A program made the translations under genes and the position numbers. DNA of 64,000 nt, taken from the NCBI GenBank assembly GCA_965213645.1, contig CBDBZX010000002.1, forward strand, positions 1,612,001 to 1,676,000, written 5' to 3'. The stretch is from CBDBZX01 sp965213645 (GTDB taxonomy: Bacteria; Deinococcota; Deinococci; Deinococcales; Trueperaceae). Positions 25,064 to 33,979 of the stretch are shown here, piece after piece (positions within the stretch are counted from its first letter, which is position 1; each line of letters opens with the position of its first letter). Below the pieces are notes generated by a model. The model saw nothing but the letters and a program-made list of their open reading frames with translations, was not told the origin of the DNA and made no database searches.

Positions 25064-25869
25064 GCGTCCGCAAGCGCAGCAACGGCCTCGCCACCTATCA
25101 TAAGATCGTTTAAGGCCGCCGTGACTATCATGCGCGAGGAGGGACCTGAAGAGGTCACGACAGCGCGGCTCGCCCGCGCGTCGGGCGTCGTCCAATCGGG
25201 CTTTTACACGCATTTCAAGAACGTGGACGAAGCCATCGTCGTCGCCGCCGAGCACACCGGACGACGCCTGCGCGACGTGATCCGGGCGTGGCGAGCCGAC
25301 GTTATAGCGCTAGGAAACCTCAGCGTGAAACAGCTTGCCGAGCACTACGCCGCGCTCATCCGCCTGCTCTTAGAGGAGCGACACTTCACCGAACTCTACT
25401 TGCAGTACCGCCGCGCTCCGTCGGCGCTAGGTGATCCCCTTTCCGGTTAAGCACGAAATAAAGTTTCGTGTTTAATCCCGAGCAGTTCACGAAGTCTGGC
25501 GGAGCCTTGCGAGTAGAAACAAGTACGGACTCCGGTGATAACGGAATCAACTCTGCAAGAGTTTATGGAGTAATCAACCGGAATCCGTATGAGGTGTTGC
25601 GGCAGTTCGAGGCGGACGTGTCGGCAGACATCAGCGTGCATTTGGAGAGGATGGTCAAAGCGCCCTTGCCGGACGTGAACCGCCAGCAGGCGGAGCAGAT
25701 CGCGGGGATGTTTTGGGTCGCGATGGACAGGGCGCTCTACGCCGAGAATGACCCTGACGACCTCGCCTTGCAACTCGCCGTGCTCACCAAAGCGAGCGTA
25801 GAGCTAGGCTACGGCGAGCCGGACGCGCGGTTTTTTTCGCGGGTGTCGTTGGGGTTGCTGAGGTCTTGA
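25060..25869 (+). pseudogene. TetR-family regulator, frameshifted and split by a repeat insertion
   Basis: ATG at 25060 overlaps the previous stop. MSVRKRSNGLATYHKIV runs into a stop; deleting one T near 25108 continues as KAAVTIMREEGPEEVTTARLARASGVVQSGFYTHFKNVDE, a typical TetR helix-turn-helix. The frame ends again at 25450 inside a ~150-bp repeat, and the C-terminal domain resumes about 25590 (EVLRQFEADVSADISVHLERM) to 25869. Two independent lesions make this a true pseudogene more likely than a sequencing slip. Confidence 0.8.
25435..25590. repeat. Small inverted-repeat element (MITE-like) inserted in the TetR gene
   Basis: Left end CCCTTTCCGGTTAA and right end AATCAACCGGAATCCG are imperfect inverted repeats around TTCCGGTT. 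Inside is a hairpin CACGAAATAAAGTTTCGTG and a block GTTCACGAAGTC.GGCG.AGCCTTGCG also present in the repeat at 20118. A related left end with the same hairpin, loop reversed, occurs at 62720. Confidence 0.65.
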
Positions 25870-27374
25870 GCGGGACGCTCAAACTCGAGCGCCCCATCTC
25901 CAAAGCCGCTGTACTCGAACGCAGCGAGGTCCTGAAAGTAGTTCTGGTGGATGCGCCAGGGCGTCCTCTCACCCTGCTTGGGCAAGAGGTGTTGCGAGCG
26001 TTGGATGTAGCCCGAGGTGAGGTTCACGGCGAGCTGCTCGCGCACCTCGGCGTCTGGTCGGCGCGGCGTGCAGACCGTGTAGCCGTGCTCATCCATGTAG
26101 GTGAGCAAGCGGCACACGAACTTGGAGATGAGTTCACACTTGAGCGTCCACGAAGCGTTGGTGTAACCCAGGGCTGAAGCGAAGTTGGGGACGCCGCTGT
26201 ACATCGCCCCTTTGTAAGAAAGAACGTTGGGTACATCGACAGGCACGCCGTCCACGCTAAGCTGAACGCCGCCGATCATCTTGAGCTGAAGCCCCGTTGC
26301 GCTCACCACAACGTCCGCCTCTAGGTGCTCGCCCGAAGCGAGGCGCAAGCCCGTCTCCGTAAAGGTGGTGATAGTATCCGTCACTACGGATGCCCGCCTA
26401 GACTTGATCGTCTCGAAGAAATCGCCGTCAGGCGCGACGCAGAGGCGCTGGTCCCAGGGGTCATAGCGCGGCGTGAAGTGCGTCTTCACGTCGTAGTCGG
26501 GTCCGAGCGCGTCCCGGACGAGCCCGACGAGCGAGCGCTTGACTAACCCCGGCGCACGCCGCGCCATCTGGTAGATGTACATGCTGTAGAGCAGGTTTTT
26601 CCACCGCACCAAGCGGTGCGCGAGGCGGTGCGGCAGGGTGCGGTGCAGCCGCTTGGCGAACGTGTCCTCCGCAGGCTGGGTGGCGATATATGAGGGCGAG
26701 CGCTGCAGCATGGTAACGTGCGCCGCCTCTTTCGCCAACTCGGGCACGAGCGTCACGGCGGTCGCGCCGCTACCGATGATGACGACTTTCTGCCCCTCAA
26801 CCGAGAGGTCTTGGGGCCACGCCTGCGGGTGGACGAAGCGACCCGTAAACGCCTCCATGTTCTCCCACTGCGGGGTATAGCCTGCGTCGTAGTCGTAGTA
26901 GCCGCTGCACATGTAGAGAAAATCGCAGGTGTAGTGGACGCGCCCATTCTCCCTCTCTATCTCGAGCCGCCACCGTGCCCCTTTAGAGCACCACGACGCG
27001 CTCAGGAGCTTGTGGTGGTAACGGATATGCTTCTCTACGTCAAACGTTTGAGCGGTCTCTCTGATGTAGTCGAGGATGGCTGGTCCCTCAGCGATGGATT
27101 TGTCGCTCGTCCAGGGTCTGAAGGAGAAGCCGAGGGTCTGCATGTCTGAGTCGGAGCGCACGCCGGGGTAGCGGAACAAATCCCAGGTTCCCCCTAGAGC
27201 GCCCCGCGCCTCCAGGAGGAGAAAGCGTTTATCCGGGCAGCGCCGCTGCAAGTGACACGCCGCACCGATGCCCGAAAGACCTGCGCCGACGATGACGACA
27301 TCGGCATGCTGGTCAACATGCAAGTCGGCGTGTCGGGGCGAGGCTTGCGCCGATCGAGGCTCATTCACAGGCAT
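25809..27374 (-). CDS. Flavin-containing Baeyer-Villiger-type monooxygenase
   Basis: 521 residues. Seen: FAD site VVIVGAGLSGIGAACHL, second Rossmann site KVVIIGSGATAVTL, and the BVMO fingerprint FTGRFVHPQAWPQ, then the ATG-type motif VVVSATGLQ. It would insert oxygen into ketones or oxidise heteroatoms with NADPH. Its end overlaps the TetR remnant on the other strand by 61 bp. It is followed upstream on the same strand by an SDR, a usual alcohol-to-ketone-to-ester pair. The start lies about 19 bp beyond the SDR stop, so they are probably one operon under the divergent TetR gene. Confidence 0.92.
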   Translation of the reverse strand: MPVNEPRSAQASPRHADLHVDQHADVVIVGAGLSGIGAACHLQRRCPDKRFLLLEARGALGGTWDLFRYPGVRSDSDMQTLGFSFRPWTSDKSIAEGPAILDYIRETAQTFDVEKHIRYHHKLLSASWCSKGARWRLEIERENGRVHYTCDFLYMCSGYYDYDAGYTPQWENMEAFTGRFVHPQAWPQDLSVEGQKVVIIGSGATAVTLVPELAKEAAHVTMLQRSPSYIATQPAEDTFAKRLHRTLPHRLAHRLVRWKNLLYSMYIYQMARRAPGLVKRSLVGLVRDALGPDYDVKTHFTPRYDPWDQRLCVAPDGDFFETIKSRRASVVTDTITTFTETGLRLASGEHLEADVVVSATGLQLKMIGGVQLSVDGVPVDVPNVLSYKGAMYSGVPNFASALGYTNASWTLKCELISKFVCRLLTYMDEHGYTVCTPRRPDAEVREQLAVNLTSGYIQRSQHLLPKQGERTPWRIHQNYFQDLAAFEYSGFGDGALEFERPAQDLSNPNDTREKNRASGSP

Positions 27375-27393
27375 TTTTCCATGTTACAGCAGG

Positions 27394-28257
27394 TCACGCG
27401 CTGCTCGCCCTCTTCTGCGAACCTTGGGGGCCGAGGTTGCGCTTGAACGCGCCCTTGAGCAAGCGCCAGTAGGCGACGGGCGCGAGACGCTGCACCGCCT
27501 CAATCTGCCGCGCGTCCGCGCCGACGAGCACCCGTCCCTGCCGACGCTGGACGGCATGTAGGATTGCAGCGGCGGCCTCCTCGGGCGTGGTTCTGGCGTT
27601 CTCGGTGAAGCGCTGGGCGCTCTGCCGCGCCATTTCTTCGTCTACCTTTGCGTCAGCGGCGACGCGCGTAGAGAAGGCGATGTTTGTCTTGACCCCGCCC
27701 GGATGAACGACGCTCACCCCAATCCGACCCGCGAGTTCGTGCCGCAGAGCCTCGGAGAAGCCGCGTACCGCGAACTTGCTGGCGGCGTAGGCCGTTTCTC
27801 CAGGTGGGGCGATGATACCGAAGATGCTGGATAAGTTGACTAAATGCGCCTCTCGCGCCGCTAAAAGGTGCGGCAAGCACGCCTTGGTGAGCGCGACCAC
27901 CGCGCGGAAGTTGATGTTCATGAGCCACTCGAACTCCGCTAGCGTGACCTCTTCGAAGCTTCCTTGCAAGCCCACACCCGCGTTATTGATGAGCAGCGTA
28001 ATCTGCTCGTGCTCGCGCATAACGTCCTCGACGAGCGGCGCGATACCCTCCTGCTGAGCGAGGTCGAGGACGTGCGTGCTCGCCTGCACGCCGCGTTGCC
28101 GTACCGACGCAGCGATGTTGTCTAGCCCCGAAGCGTCGCGGTCCACGAGCGCGAGGTGGCACCCCCGCGCCGCCAAGTTCTCGGCTAACGCTAGGCCGAT
28201 GCCACTCGCCGCGCCCGTGAGGAGCGCCACGCCGCCTCTGAATACAAAGGGATTCAT
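27394..28257 (-). CDS. SDR family oxidoreductase
   Basis: 287 residues from ATG 28257: VALLTGAASGIGLALAENLAARG, INNAGVG, the catalytic VNLSS and YAASKFAVRG. GTG at 28296 would add 13 Arg-rich residues and is less likely. C-terminal ~50 residues (HAVQRRQGRVLVGADARQIEAVQRLAPVAYWRLL) resemble SDRs that accompany Baeyer-Villiger enzymes and act on alcohols or ketones. Co-oriented with the monooxygenase. Confidence 0.88.
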   Translation of the reverse strand: MNPFVFRGGVALLTGAASGIGLALAENLAARGCHLALVDRDASGLDNIAASVRQRGVQASTHVLDLAQQEGIAPLVEDVMREHEQITLLINNAGVGLQGSFEEVTLAEFEWLMNINFRAVVALTKACLPHLLAAREAHLVNLSSIFGIIAPPGETAYAASKFAVRGFSEALRHELAGRIGVSVVHPGGVKTNIAFSTRVAADAKVDEEMARQSAQRFTENARTTPEEAAAAILHAVQRRQGRVLVGADARQIEAVQRLAPVAYWRLLKGAFKRNLGPQGSQKRASSA

Positions 28258-28537
28258 GCGGCGCGCCAGAAGTGCCGTGCGGCGCGTTCGCCGCACCCGT
28301 ATACGCGAGGTCGCGTTGAGGAGTCATGATGGGTGTAGGTCACGCTGTTGCCTCCAGGGGGGTCCGGTTACGCGCTCGCTGCGCCGTGTATTCAGTCTAC
28401 AAAGTGCGTGGGGATGCGCGTGGTGTGTTTTCTTAGGTGAGTAGCCCCTCTTTCTCGAGGCTCACCTACTGCGGTGCCACTAGGGTCGTTAGCAGGCTCG
28501 AGCTTTACCCTCGTAAGCACCGCATAGAGAAAGTTCA

Positions 28538-28552
28538 TGAACACTGTGTTCA
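28538..28552. promoter_or_regulatory. Perfect 7-1-7 palindromic operator between SDR and TetR genes
   Basis: TGAACAC-T-GTGTTCA is a perfect 15-bp palindrome in the 346-bp divergent region, about 40 bp before the -10 of the TetR gene. It is the obvious candidate binding site of that regulator. Nothing else of note was seen in 28258-28603. Confidence 0.6.
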
Positions 28553-28592
28553 TTATCTTAGGCGAGAATCCCCGCTACGTCAAGAGGTGCGC

Positions 28593-28598
28593 TAAGAT
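28593..28598 (+). promoter_or_regulatory. -10 element of leaderless TetR transcript
   Basis: TAAGAT, 5 nt before GTG 28604. Confidence 0.5.
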
Positions 28599-28603
28599 GC
28601 GTT

Positions 28604-29200
28604 GTGGCTCAACCCGCTGTCTCCCGCACGACCGACCCCCGCACCCAGCGCAGCAAAGGGGCGCTGCAACGCGCTCTGATCGAGCTGACCGTCGAGCAAG
28701 GTCTGGCGGCGACCACCGTCGAAGACCTCACCGCCCGTGCCGGGTTGGGGCGCACCACTTTCTACCTGCACTACGCCGACAAAGATGCGCTGATGCTCGA
28801 TTGTATAGACGCCATCATCGACGCGCTCCAAGCTGAATTTGCGCTCGTCGCCCAGGACCCGCTGAATTTAGAGCGGGGCGAACTCCTCCGTTTAACCTTC
28901 GCACACGTCGCCAAGCACGCCGAGCTGTACCGCTTCGCGACGCATAGCGACGTAGCCGCTAAGGTCAACGACCTCATGGCGGAGAAGTCCCTCTCATTCA
29001 CCCAGCGTCTCCTCGAGAGGACAGCGCAACCCTCTGCGCCCACTATGCCTACGCCGCTCATCGCCCACCACCTCACCGGGTCACTTCTAGCGACGATCCG
29101 TTGGTGGTTGGGGAGTGGGCAAGACCTCTCGGCGGACGAGGTGGCGACGCTGCATATCGCACTCATCATGCGAGGGTTGAGTGCGTTTGGTGAGGGTTGA
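28604..29200 (+). CDS. TetR/AcrR family transcriptional regulator
   Basis: 198 residues: helix-turn-helix ALIELTVEQGLAATTVEDLTARAGLGRTTFYLHYADKDAL at residues ~25-65, and an all-helical C-terminal domain with IRWWLGSGQDLSADEVA typical of the TetR_C_33-like group. GTG start decided by the nearby -10. It is transcribed away from the SDR/monooxygenase operon with a perfect palindrome between them, so it probably represses that operon and itself; the ligand is unknown. Confidence 0.9.
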   Translation: MAQPAVSRTTDPRTQRSKGALQRALIELTVEQGLAATTVEDLTARAGLGRTTFYLHYADKDALMLDCIDAIIDALQAEFALVAQDPLNLERGELLRLTFAHVAKHAELYRFATHSDVAAKVNDLMAEKSLSFTQRLLERTAQPSAPTMPTPLIAHHLTGSLLATIRWWLGSGQDLSADEVATLHIALIMRGLSAFGEG

Positions 29201-29551
29201 ACCGCGCGGAAACCGTGCAGCGCAGTTTTGTGACTAATAGGATAGGAGTGGAGGCGTCGTGACAAAACTTACACTGCGAGCGGAAGCGAGGCTCTCACCC
29301 TGCGACGGAGGAGCATGATACAGCCACAAACCCATCGCTTAAATATAGCAAATAACGCAAACCCCTTCGAGCGGATTGAAGTTGTAGCCCGTTTCAAAAA
29401 TTGCCCATATACAGCCATTTTGTGATAAAAATGTGAGTTACTTGAGCCAAAGCAATTCTCAGAGTTCTCTACTCATTCTCAATATTCTCTGTTTCTGACA
29501 CAATTCCGTATCACGGTGAGCTTTTGGGTGCACAAAGTCCCAGTTTTTCGT
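29201..29551. other. AT-rich intergenic stretch, no gene seen
   Basis: No frame with a plausible start or family; composition is more AT-rich than the surroundings. No strong hairpin was seen. Confidence 0.5.
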
Positions 29552-29557
29552 TATGCT
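29552..29557 (+). promoter_or_regulatory. -10 element of leaderless GNAT transcript
   Basis: TATGCT, 5 nt before GTG 29563. Confidence 0.5.
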
Positions 29558-29562
29558 AAAGT

Positions 29563-30465
29563 GTGATTCGTTCCCTTGCCCCCGACGAGCTAGAGTGGTT
29601 TATCGCGTCTTACTACGACTTTTTAGGGCACAGCGACCCCAGGCACTTCGCGCGGCGCACCGTGCGCACCATGCAAAACGCGGCGCATCACCTAGAAAGT
29701 GAAGCGGAGCGCTCCTTTATCCTCTTCGCCGAAGGGGACGTGCCACTAGCGGGTGCGCACATCATTGCGCCTGAATCCGAGGACGACGACCAAAACCTCT
29801 ACTTGAGCAACATCTGGTTCAAACGAGACGCCCAAGACTTGCGCACGCTCTTGAATAAACTTCTGCGTAAGTTTGACCATGAGGCGGTGCACTGTCCGCT
29901 CTACAACTTTTCAGAGGCCCGTTTGGAGCGGGTGGAGCCTATCTTCGAGTCACTCGGGTTTAAGCTCAGGCACGCCTACGACTTGGAGTTCGAACTGAGC
30001 GAGCTGCCCCCACTCGGGACGCCCTTGGTGCTCGAGGCTTGGAGCGACGAAAGCGACGCGCTCTTCCAAGAGGTCTTCAAGAAGGCTGAGGGGAGCGAGC
30101 CCTCGGACGGCTTCTGGGCGTGGCTCAAGCGCTGGCGCGGCCCATTTAGGCCCAACTTGTGGTTTTTAGCGAGCGAAACACTCGACCAAGAGCCCGTCGG
30201 CTACGCCTTTTACGGCGTCTACCGCGACGGCGTGGACGGCGTATATTACCTCACAGCGGCAGGGGTCTTAGCGGAGTACCGGGACTCGAGCGACATGCTT
30301 AAACGCCTCATGATCTCCAGTATGCACGAACTCGCCGCCCGCAGCCCGTTCGGTCTCATCCAGACGCTCGTAACCCAGCAAGACCCCAAGCTCATCGAGA
30401 TTTTAGAATCGTTAGGCTTTAGACGGCGCGACGCCTACCCCGCCTTTATCAAGCGTCCTGAGTGA
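29563..30465 (+). CDS. GNAT-family N-acetyltransferase-like protein
   Basis: 300 residues, looks like two GNAT-type halves: the first with SFILFAEGDVPLAGAHII and YLSNIWFKRD, the second with GYAFYGVYRDGVDGVYYLTAAGVLAEYRDSSDMLKRLMISSMHELA, where the beta4 strand and the acetyl-CoA loop would lie. The canonical Q/RxxGxG/A loop is weak (EYRDSSD), so acetyl-CoA binding is uncertain. Substrate unknown. GTG start set by the adjacent -10. Confidence 0.7.
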   Translation: MIRSLAPDELEWFIASYYDFLGHSDPRHFARRTVRTMQNAAHHLESEAERSFILFAEGDVPLAGAHIIAPESEDDDQNLYLSNIWFKRDAQDLRTLLNKLLRKFDHEAVHCPLYNFSEARLERVEPIFESLGFKLRHAYDLEFELSELPPLGTPLVLEAWSDESDALFQEVFKKAEGSEPSDGFWAWLKRWRGPFRPNLWFLASETLDQEPVGYAFYGVYRDGVDGVYYLTAAGVLAEYRDSSDMLKRLMISSMHELAARSPFGLIQTLVTQQDPKLIEILESLGFRRRDAYPAFIKRPE

Positions 30466-30747
30466 ACGAAGGCGCGCGCGGCAATTGAGCGGTGAAAACG
30501 TTGGAACTACGCTTATAAAGAGGTTCTAGGTTACGCTGACCTCTTGCTCATTTTGCGACGTTCTGATGGGAAACGCTCTGCCATAAGCGACTCACGCCTA
30601 AACTTCTATTCTGACTGCTGACTTCTATATTCTGAGCGCCCTATAGCTCGTCAAACGCTTCTAGCGCGTTTATTTAGCGAACACCTCAGCGTAAATCTGG
30701 GGCAACACGCTCGTGTGCGCATAACGCACCCCGTAAAAGCGGGGTGT

Positions 30748-30753
30748 TAAAAT
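30748..30753 (+). promoter_or_regulatory. -10 element of leaderless holin-like gene
   Basis: TAAAAT, 6 nt before ATG 30760; a hairpin CACCCCG/CGGGGTG lies directly upstream and may end transcription arriving from the left. Confidence 0.5.
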
Positions 30754-30759
30754 CTTCTC

Positions 30760-31131
30760 ATGTACATCTTGATCCGCTGGCTTCTCAATGCACTCGCGCT
30801 CTGGCTCACCGCGCAGCTCGGCGTCGGTCTTTACTTTACGCAGACGGGCCTCGTACCCGTTCTCATCGCGGCGCTCATCTTAGGGTTGGTCAACGCGGTG
30901 GTGCGCCCTGTCATGATCCTGTTGACCCTGCCGCTAACTATCTTGACATTAGGGCTCTTTTTGCTCGTCGTGAACGCGCTCTCGCTCACCATCGTCGCGG
31001 CGCTTACGCCGCTCGCGCTTTCAGGTTTCTGGGGCGCGGTCTTCGGCGCACTTATCCTGACCGTAATCAGCGCTCTGCTCAACGCGCTCGTCGGGGAGAA
31101 CCGCCGTAGTCAGATGGAGGAGTGGCGCTAA
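30760..31131 (+). CDS. Phage holin family IV-type four-helix membrane protein
   Basis: 123 residues, four hydrophobic helices with LVNAVVRPVMILLTLPLTILTLGLFLLVVNALSLTIVAAL, the signature of the DUF360/PF04020 family. Despite the name these are ordinary chromosomal membrane proteins of unknown function in many bacteria. Single gene with its own -10 and a terminator. Confidence 0.9.
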   Translation: MYILIRWLLNALALWLTAQLGVGLYFTQTGLVPVLIAALILGLVNAVVRPVMILLTLPLTILTLGLFLLVVNALSLTIVAALTPLALSGFWGAVFGALILTVISALLNALVGENRRSQMEEWR

Positions 31132-31160
31132 ACCTACTTTTTTCAGAGAGGCGTCAATAA

Positions 31161-31187
31161 AGCGCGGTTAGTGCCGCGCTGATTTTT
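31161..31187 (+). terminator. Rho-independent terminator after holin-like gene
   Basis: AGCGCGG/CCGCGCT stem, 6-nt loop, then GATTTTT. Confidence 0.75.
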
Positions 31188-31503
31188 ATACACGCACCGC
31201 CAACCCTATAACCGAGCCTATGTATTCGTCACGGTAACGCGCCAGTTGAAGCCCGCTCTCACTTCTAAGCGCGACGATGTCGCCTAGATAAATGGGTGCG
31301 TTCGGAAAGATGCGCACTCGCTCGCCCTTGCAAAAGCCCCACGCGGGGATGTCGAACTCGAGCACCCACGTACCCTCTTTACGCACCCTATTCGCTCGGT
31401 GAGGGGCGACACGTGTCGGACGCTGCGCCGAAACAGGGGCTGACTTACGCGGCTGCATCAAGCTAACCAATCTCGCTCTATTCGCTCTAAAAAACCCTTT
31501 CAT
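31186..31503 (-). CDS. Unknown small basic protein
   Basis: 105 residues. The N-terminal 45 are Arg/Pro-rich; the rest (GTWVLEFDIPAWGFCKGERVRIFPNAPIYLGDIVALRSESGLQLARY) looks like a small beta-barrel reminiscent of S24/LexA-type peptidase cores, but the serine and lysine needed are not evident. ATG 31503 is chosen because TATGCT (31511-31516) sits 7 nt upstream; the frame is open for another 65 codons. Confidence 0.55.
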   Translation of the reverse strand: MKGFFRANRARLVSLMQPRKSAPVSAQRPTRVAPHRANRVRKEGTWVLEFDIPAWGFCKGERVRIFPNAPIYLGDIVALRSESGLQLARYRDEYIGSVIGLAVRV

Positions 31504-31510
31504 ACCTCTT

Positions 31511-31516
31511 AGCATA
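31511..31516 (-). promoter_or_regulatory. -10 element of leaderless small-protein gene
   Basis: TATGCT on the minus strand, 7 nt from the ATG at 31503. Confidence 0.5.
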
Positions 31517-31612
31517 AGAACTTGAGACGGCGGCGCAGCGAAAAATTCGTACTGCGGTGGGCATTTCGCGTACTTTACACCGTGTGCTTTTTTTGGCACC
31601 GGGTAGAATTGG

Positions 31613-32626
31613 CTACTCGAGTGCCTCCAAGTGTTCCAAACGCGCCTCGGTTCCGGGGTGGCTCGAGAGAAAGGTCGGCATCTCTGTGCTCCCAGCATCC
31701 TCAGTAAGCTGCGTCAATATCGCTTGCAACGGTTGTGTGCCCCAACCTTTTTCGACGAGGTAGCGCCCTGCCACCTCATCCGCCTCACGCTCGAAGGCGC
31801 GGGAATAGCCCGACTCGATTAGGATGGCGGGTAACGACGCGGCGATAGAGGTCACGGAAGCGACGTCGCCCATGATGACGGACACGAGCAGAAAGACACC
31901 CGCACCCTGATAGAGACTCCTCAGCCCGTGCCGCTTCTCGACGTGCGCCACCTCGTGCGCCAAGACGCTGAGTACCTCTCGGTCGCTCTCAGCGAGCAGG
32001 GCGAGTTCGTCGGTGACGATGATGAGGCCCGAGGGGAGCGCGAAAGCGTTCGCGCCTAGAGCGGCACCGCTGCGAAAGACCAACTCGTAGTGAGGGTGCG
32101 TGCCGAGGTCGGCAGCGAGCGTTTCGAATTGGCGTTGTAGACGCTCAGCGTGGGCAGGGTCGAGACTCGAGGCCGCAAAAACCCTCTCGTCCAAGAGGTC
32201 GAACGACTTCTGGCTCACCGCTTCGGCGACCTCTAAGGGGGTGGCGTACGCGGCCTGCGTCGCCAAAAAAGGGATACCGTAAACCATAAACGCCCCAGCG
32301 CTGACGATGAGCCCCAGCAAACACCCGAGCGCCAAGCGCCAACGGCTCTCCAGGCGGTGCACAAGTTGGAGCCCGCGCCCTCGACCGCTCACCTCTTCGA
32401 GTTTGGTAAACGCCTCTACGTCCGCCGTCTCACAGCGCGCTCCGTTCGGCAGTCTGAGGATGCGCTGCGCTCTGCCGAGGGGCGGCTCGAGCGTACAAGC
32501 CGCCAAAGGAACCTCAAACGGGTCTATCTCCCCGGAAATCTGCACGAACTCGCCGTCGCAGGAGACTTGTGCGGCGTACGCCTTGGAGCGCACACCGCCG
32601 AAGTAGGTGCCGCTAAAGGCGATCAC
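31613..32626 (-). CDS. M48 family zinc metallopeptidase
   Basis: 337 residues. Short N-terminal domain, one membrane helix (~residues 97-117), then the catalytic domain with LSVLAHEVAHVEKRHG (zinc histidines, residues ~222-230) and the third ligand in FEREADEVAGRYLVEKG. SHPGTEARLEHLEAL closes the domain. The start overlaps the stop of the DUF898 gene, so the two are translated together, as is common for this pair; the peptidase probably works on membrane or periplasmic proteins in quality control. Confidence 0.92.
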   Translation of the reverse strand: MIAFSGTYFGGVRSKAYAAQVSCDGEFVQISGEIDPFEVPLAACTLEPPLGRAQRILRLPNGARCETADVEAFTKLEEVSGRGRGLQLVHRLESRWRLALGCLLGLIVSAGAFMVYGIPFLATQAAYATPLEVAEAVSQKSFDLLDERVFAASSLDPAHAERLQRQFETLAADLGTHPHYELVFRSGAALGANAFALPSGLIIVTDELALLAESDREVLSVLAHEVAHVEKRHGLRSLYQGAGVFLLVSVIMGDVASVTSIAASLPAILIESGYSRAFEREADEVAGRYLVEKGWGTQPLQAILTQLTEDAGSTEMPTFLSSHPGTEARLEHLEALE

Positions 32627-33783
32627 TACAGACCGATCTCGAGGTCGAAGGCGTCCGTCGCCACTTCACCTAGCGAGCTTTCGTAATCGCTCTCGTCGGC
32701 AACGAAGTCGTCCAAGTCACCCTCGCGCATCACTACCGCCAAGTGTTCGACGATGTAGCGTGTGCGCCGCACCTTAGCCCAGGGGATGAGGAGGCCGAGT
32801 GACACGAGCATGGCGAAGAGGTTAGTCAGACGAATCCAAGCGAGGTCTCTCGTTCTGAGGGTGCTGCTAAACGATACTTTGCCAAGCCAGGTTTCCGCCC
32901 AGCAGTAGTTGGTGATATTGACAAAGATGTACTCCTGGATGAAAGAGAAAATTGTGATAGCAACAAGGTAAGTCAACGCTATGCCGACAAAGGTAGGTAA
33001 CGTGTTGTAGTCGCTCAGGATGGGTGTTAGAAAACCCAGAGCGAATAAAGCGTACGCACCTATGCCCATAAGCGCCGCAAGCAGATAAACCTTAAAGAAC
33101 ATCCCCGGTCCACCGTAAAACTTACTGCGCGTCGTCCCGAAGGCGAACCGACCTAAAGCGTACTCCTTTTGCCGAGACAGCATGTAGGGAAAGAGAAGTC
33201 CGAGCGTGAAAGGCAGAAGCAGAGGTAATCCGAGAAAAACATGGTAGCTCTCTTTTAAGGTGCCGTGGAAGTGGAAGCGGATATTTCTATAGGCGGAGTA
33301 GCGTGTGCGAAAGCGCAGCGACTGATAGGCCAAGAAGGGAAACACGAGCGCGAAGGCACCCATGAGGAGTAAGCTCCACAGCGGCGCAAAGGCGTCCGTG
33401 TAGTTGTACAAGATAAGCCCAGCCGCCACGACGGTGTTGCCTTTTAAGATGTTGATGGGGTTGGCTAAGTAGTCGAACGAGTGGCCTGCCAGATGAGTAT
33501 GCGCGTAGAAGTAGCGCCGCGTGCGTACCTTCGCCCAAGCGTTGTAGATGCCCAGCGTGACGACGGTTAAAAAGACGTTGACGATCCAGATGCGGAAGAA
33601 TTCGCTTCCCGTGCCCGTAAAGGTGAGGGGATGGGTTCCCGGTGGTACTTCGGTGCGCTCAGCTCGTTCATAACTAAAAATGTCGGTGAGAGGTGCTACG
33701 CCGCACTCGAGACACACACCTGTCCCCGACCCCGAAGGTGTGAACGTAGCCGCGAGCGCCGCGCCGCAGTGTTGACATGCCAT
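32626..33783 (-). CDS. DUF898 (YjgN-type) membrane protein with N-terminal zinc ribbon
   Basis: 385 residues. A four-Cys knuckle (CQHC ... CLEC) opens the protein, then DUF898: FFRIWIVNVFLTVVTLGIYNAWAKVRTRRYFYAHT and a late repeat LLIPWAKVRRTRYIVEHL, with six or more membrane helices between. Function unknown. AGGAG seven bases before the ATG. Operon with the M48 peptidase. Confidence 0.9.
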   Translation of the reverse strand: MACQHCGAALAATFTPSGSGTGVCLECGVAPLTDIFSYERAERTEVPPGTHPLTFTGTGSEFFRIWIVNVFLTVVTLGIYNAWAKVRTRRYFYAHTHLAGHSFDYLANPINILKGNTVVAAGLILYNYTDAFAPLWSLLLMGAFALVFPFLAYQSLRFRTRYSAYRNIRFHFHGTLKESYHVFLGLPLLLPFTLGLLFPYMLSRQKEYALGRFAFGTTRSKFYGGPGMFFKVYLLAALMGIGAYALFALGFLTPILSDYNTLPTFVGIALTYLVAITIFSFIQEYIFVNITNYCWAETWLGKVSFSSTLRTRDLAWIRLTNLFAMLVSLGLLIPWAKVRRTRYIVEHLAVVMREGDLDDFVADESDYESSLGEVATDAFDLEIGL

Positions 33784-33979
33784 AAAGGTGCTCCTAAACG
33801 TTGTTTGGGGGGAGTAAGCGGCCTCCCCCGAGCCAACGGCAAGGTAGCACTAAGGTTCTGACGAAATTCTGAAGGTACAGGCGACACTGAGCGAAGTTTC
33901 TTTTTCGCTAGGTCGTTCGCAAGATTATTTTTATATAGAGCCCGTCAACGCGATTGTTGAAACTACACTGTCACCGGAT

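Noticed and set aside
24575..25255. 226-codon minus-strand open frame in the decayed island
   Set aside because: The plus strand carries recognisable fragments throughout; the opposite frame has no motif.
25429..25596. AGGTG as target duplication around the element in the TetR gene
   Set aside because: AGGTG occurs on both sides, but removing the unit between them does not restore the TetR reading frame, so the true borders are uncertain.
30760..31131. Holin-like gene as evidence of a prophage
   Set aside because: This family is chromosomal in many bacteria, and no lysin, integrase or structural phage gene is nearby.
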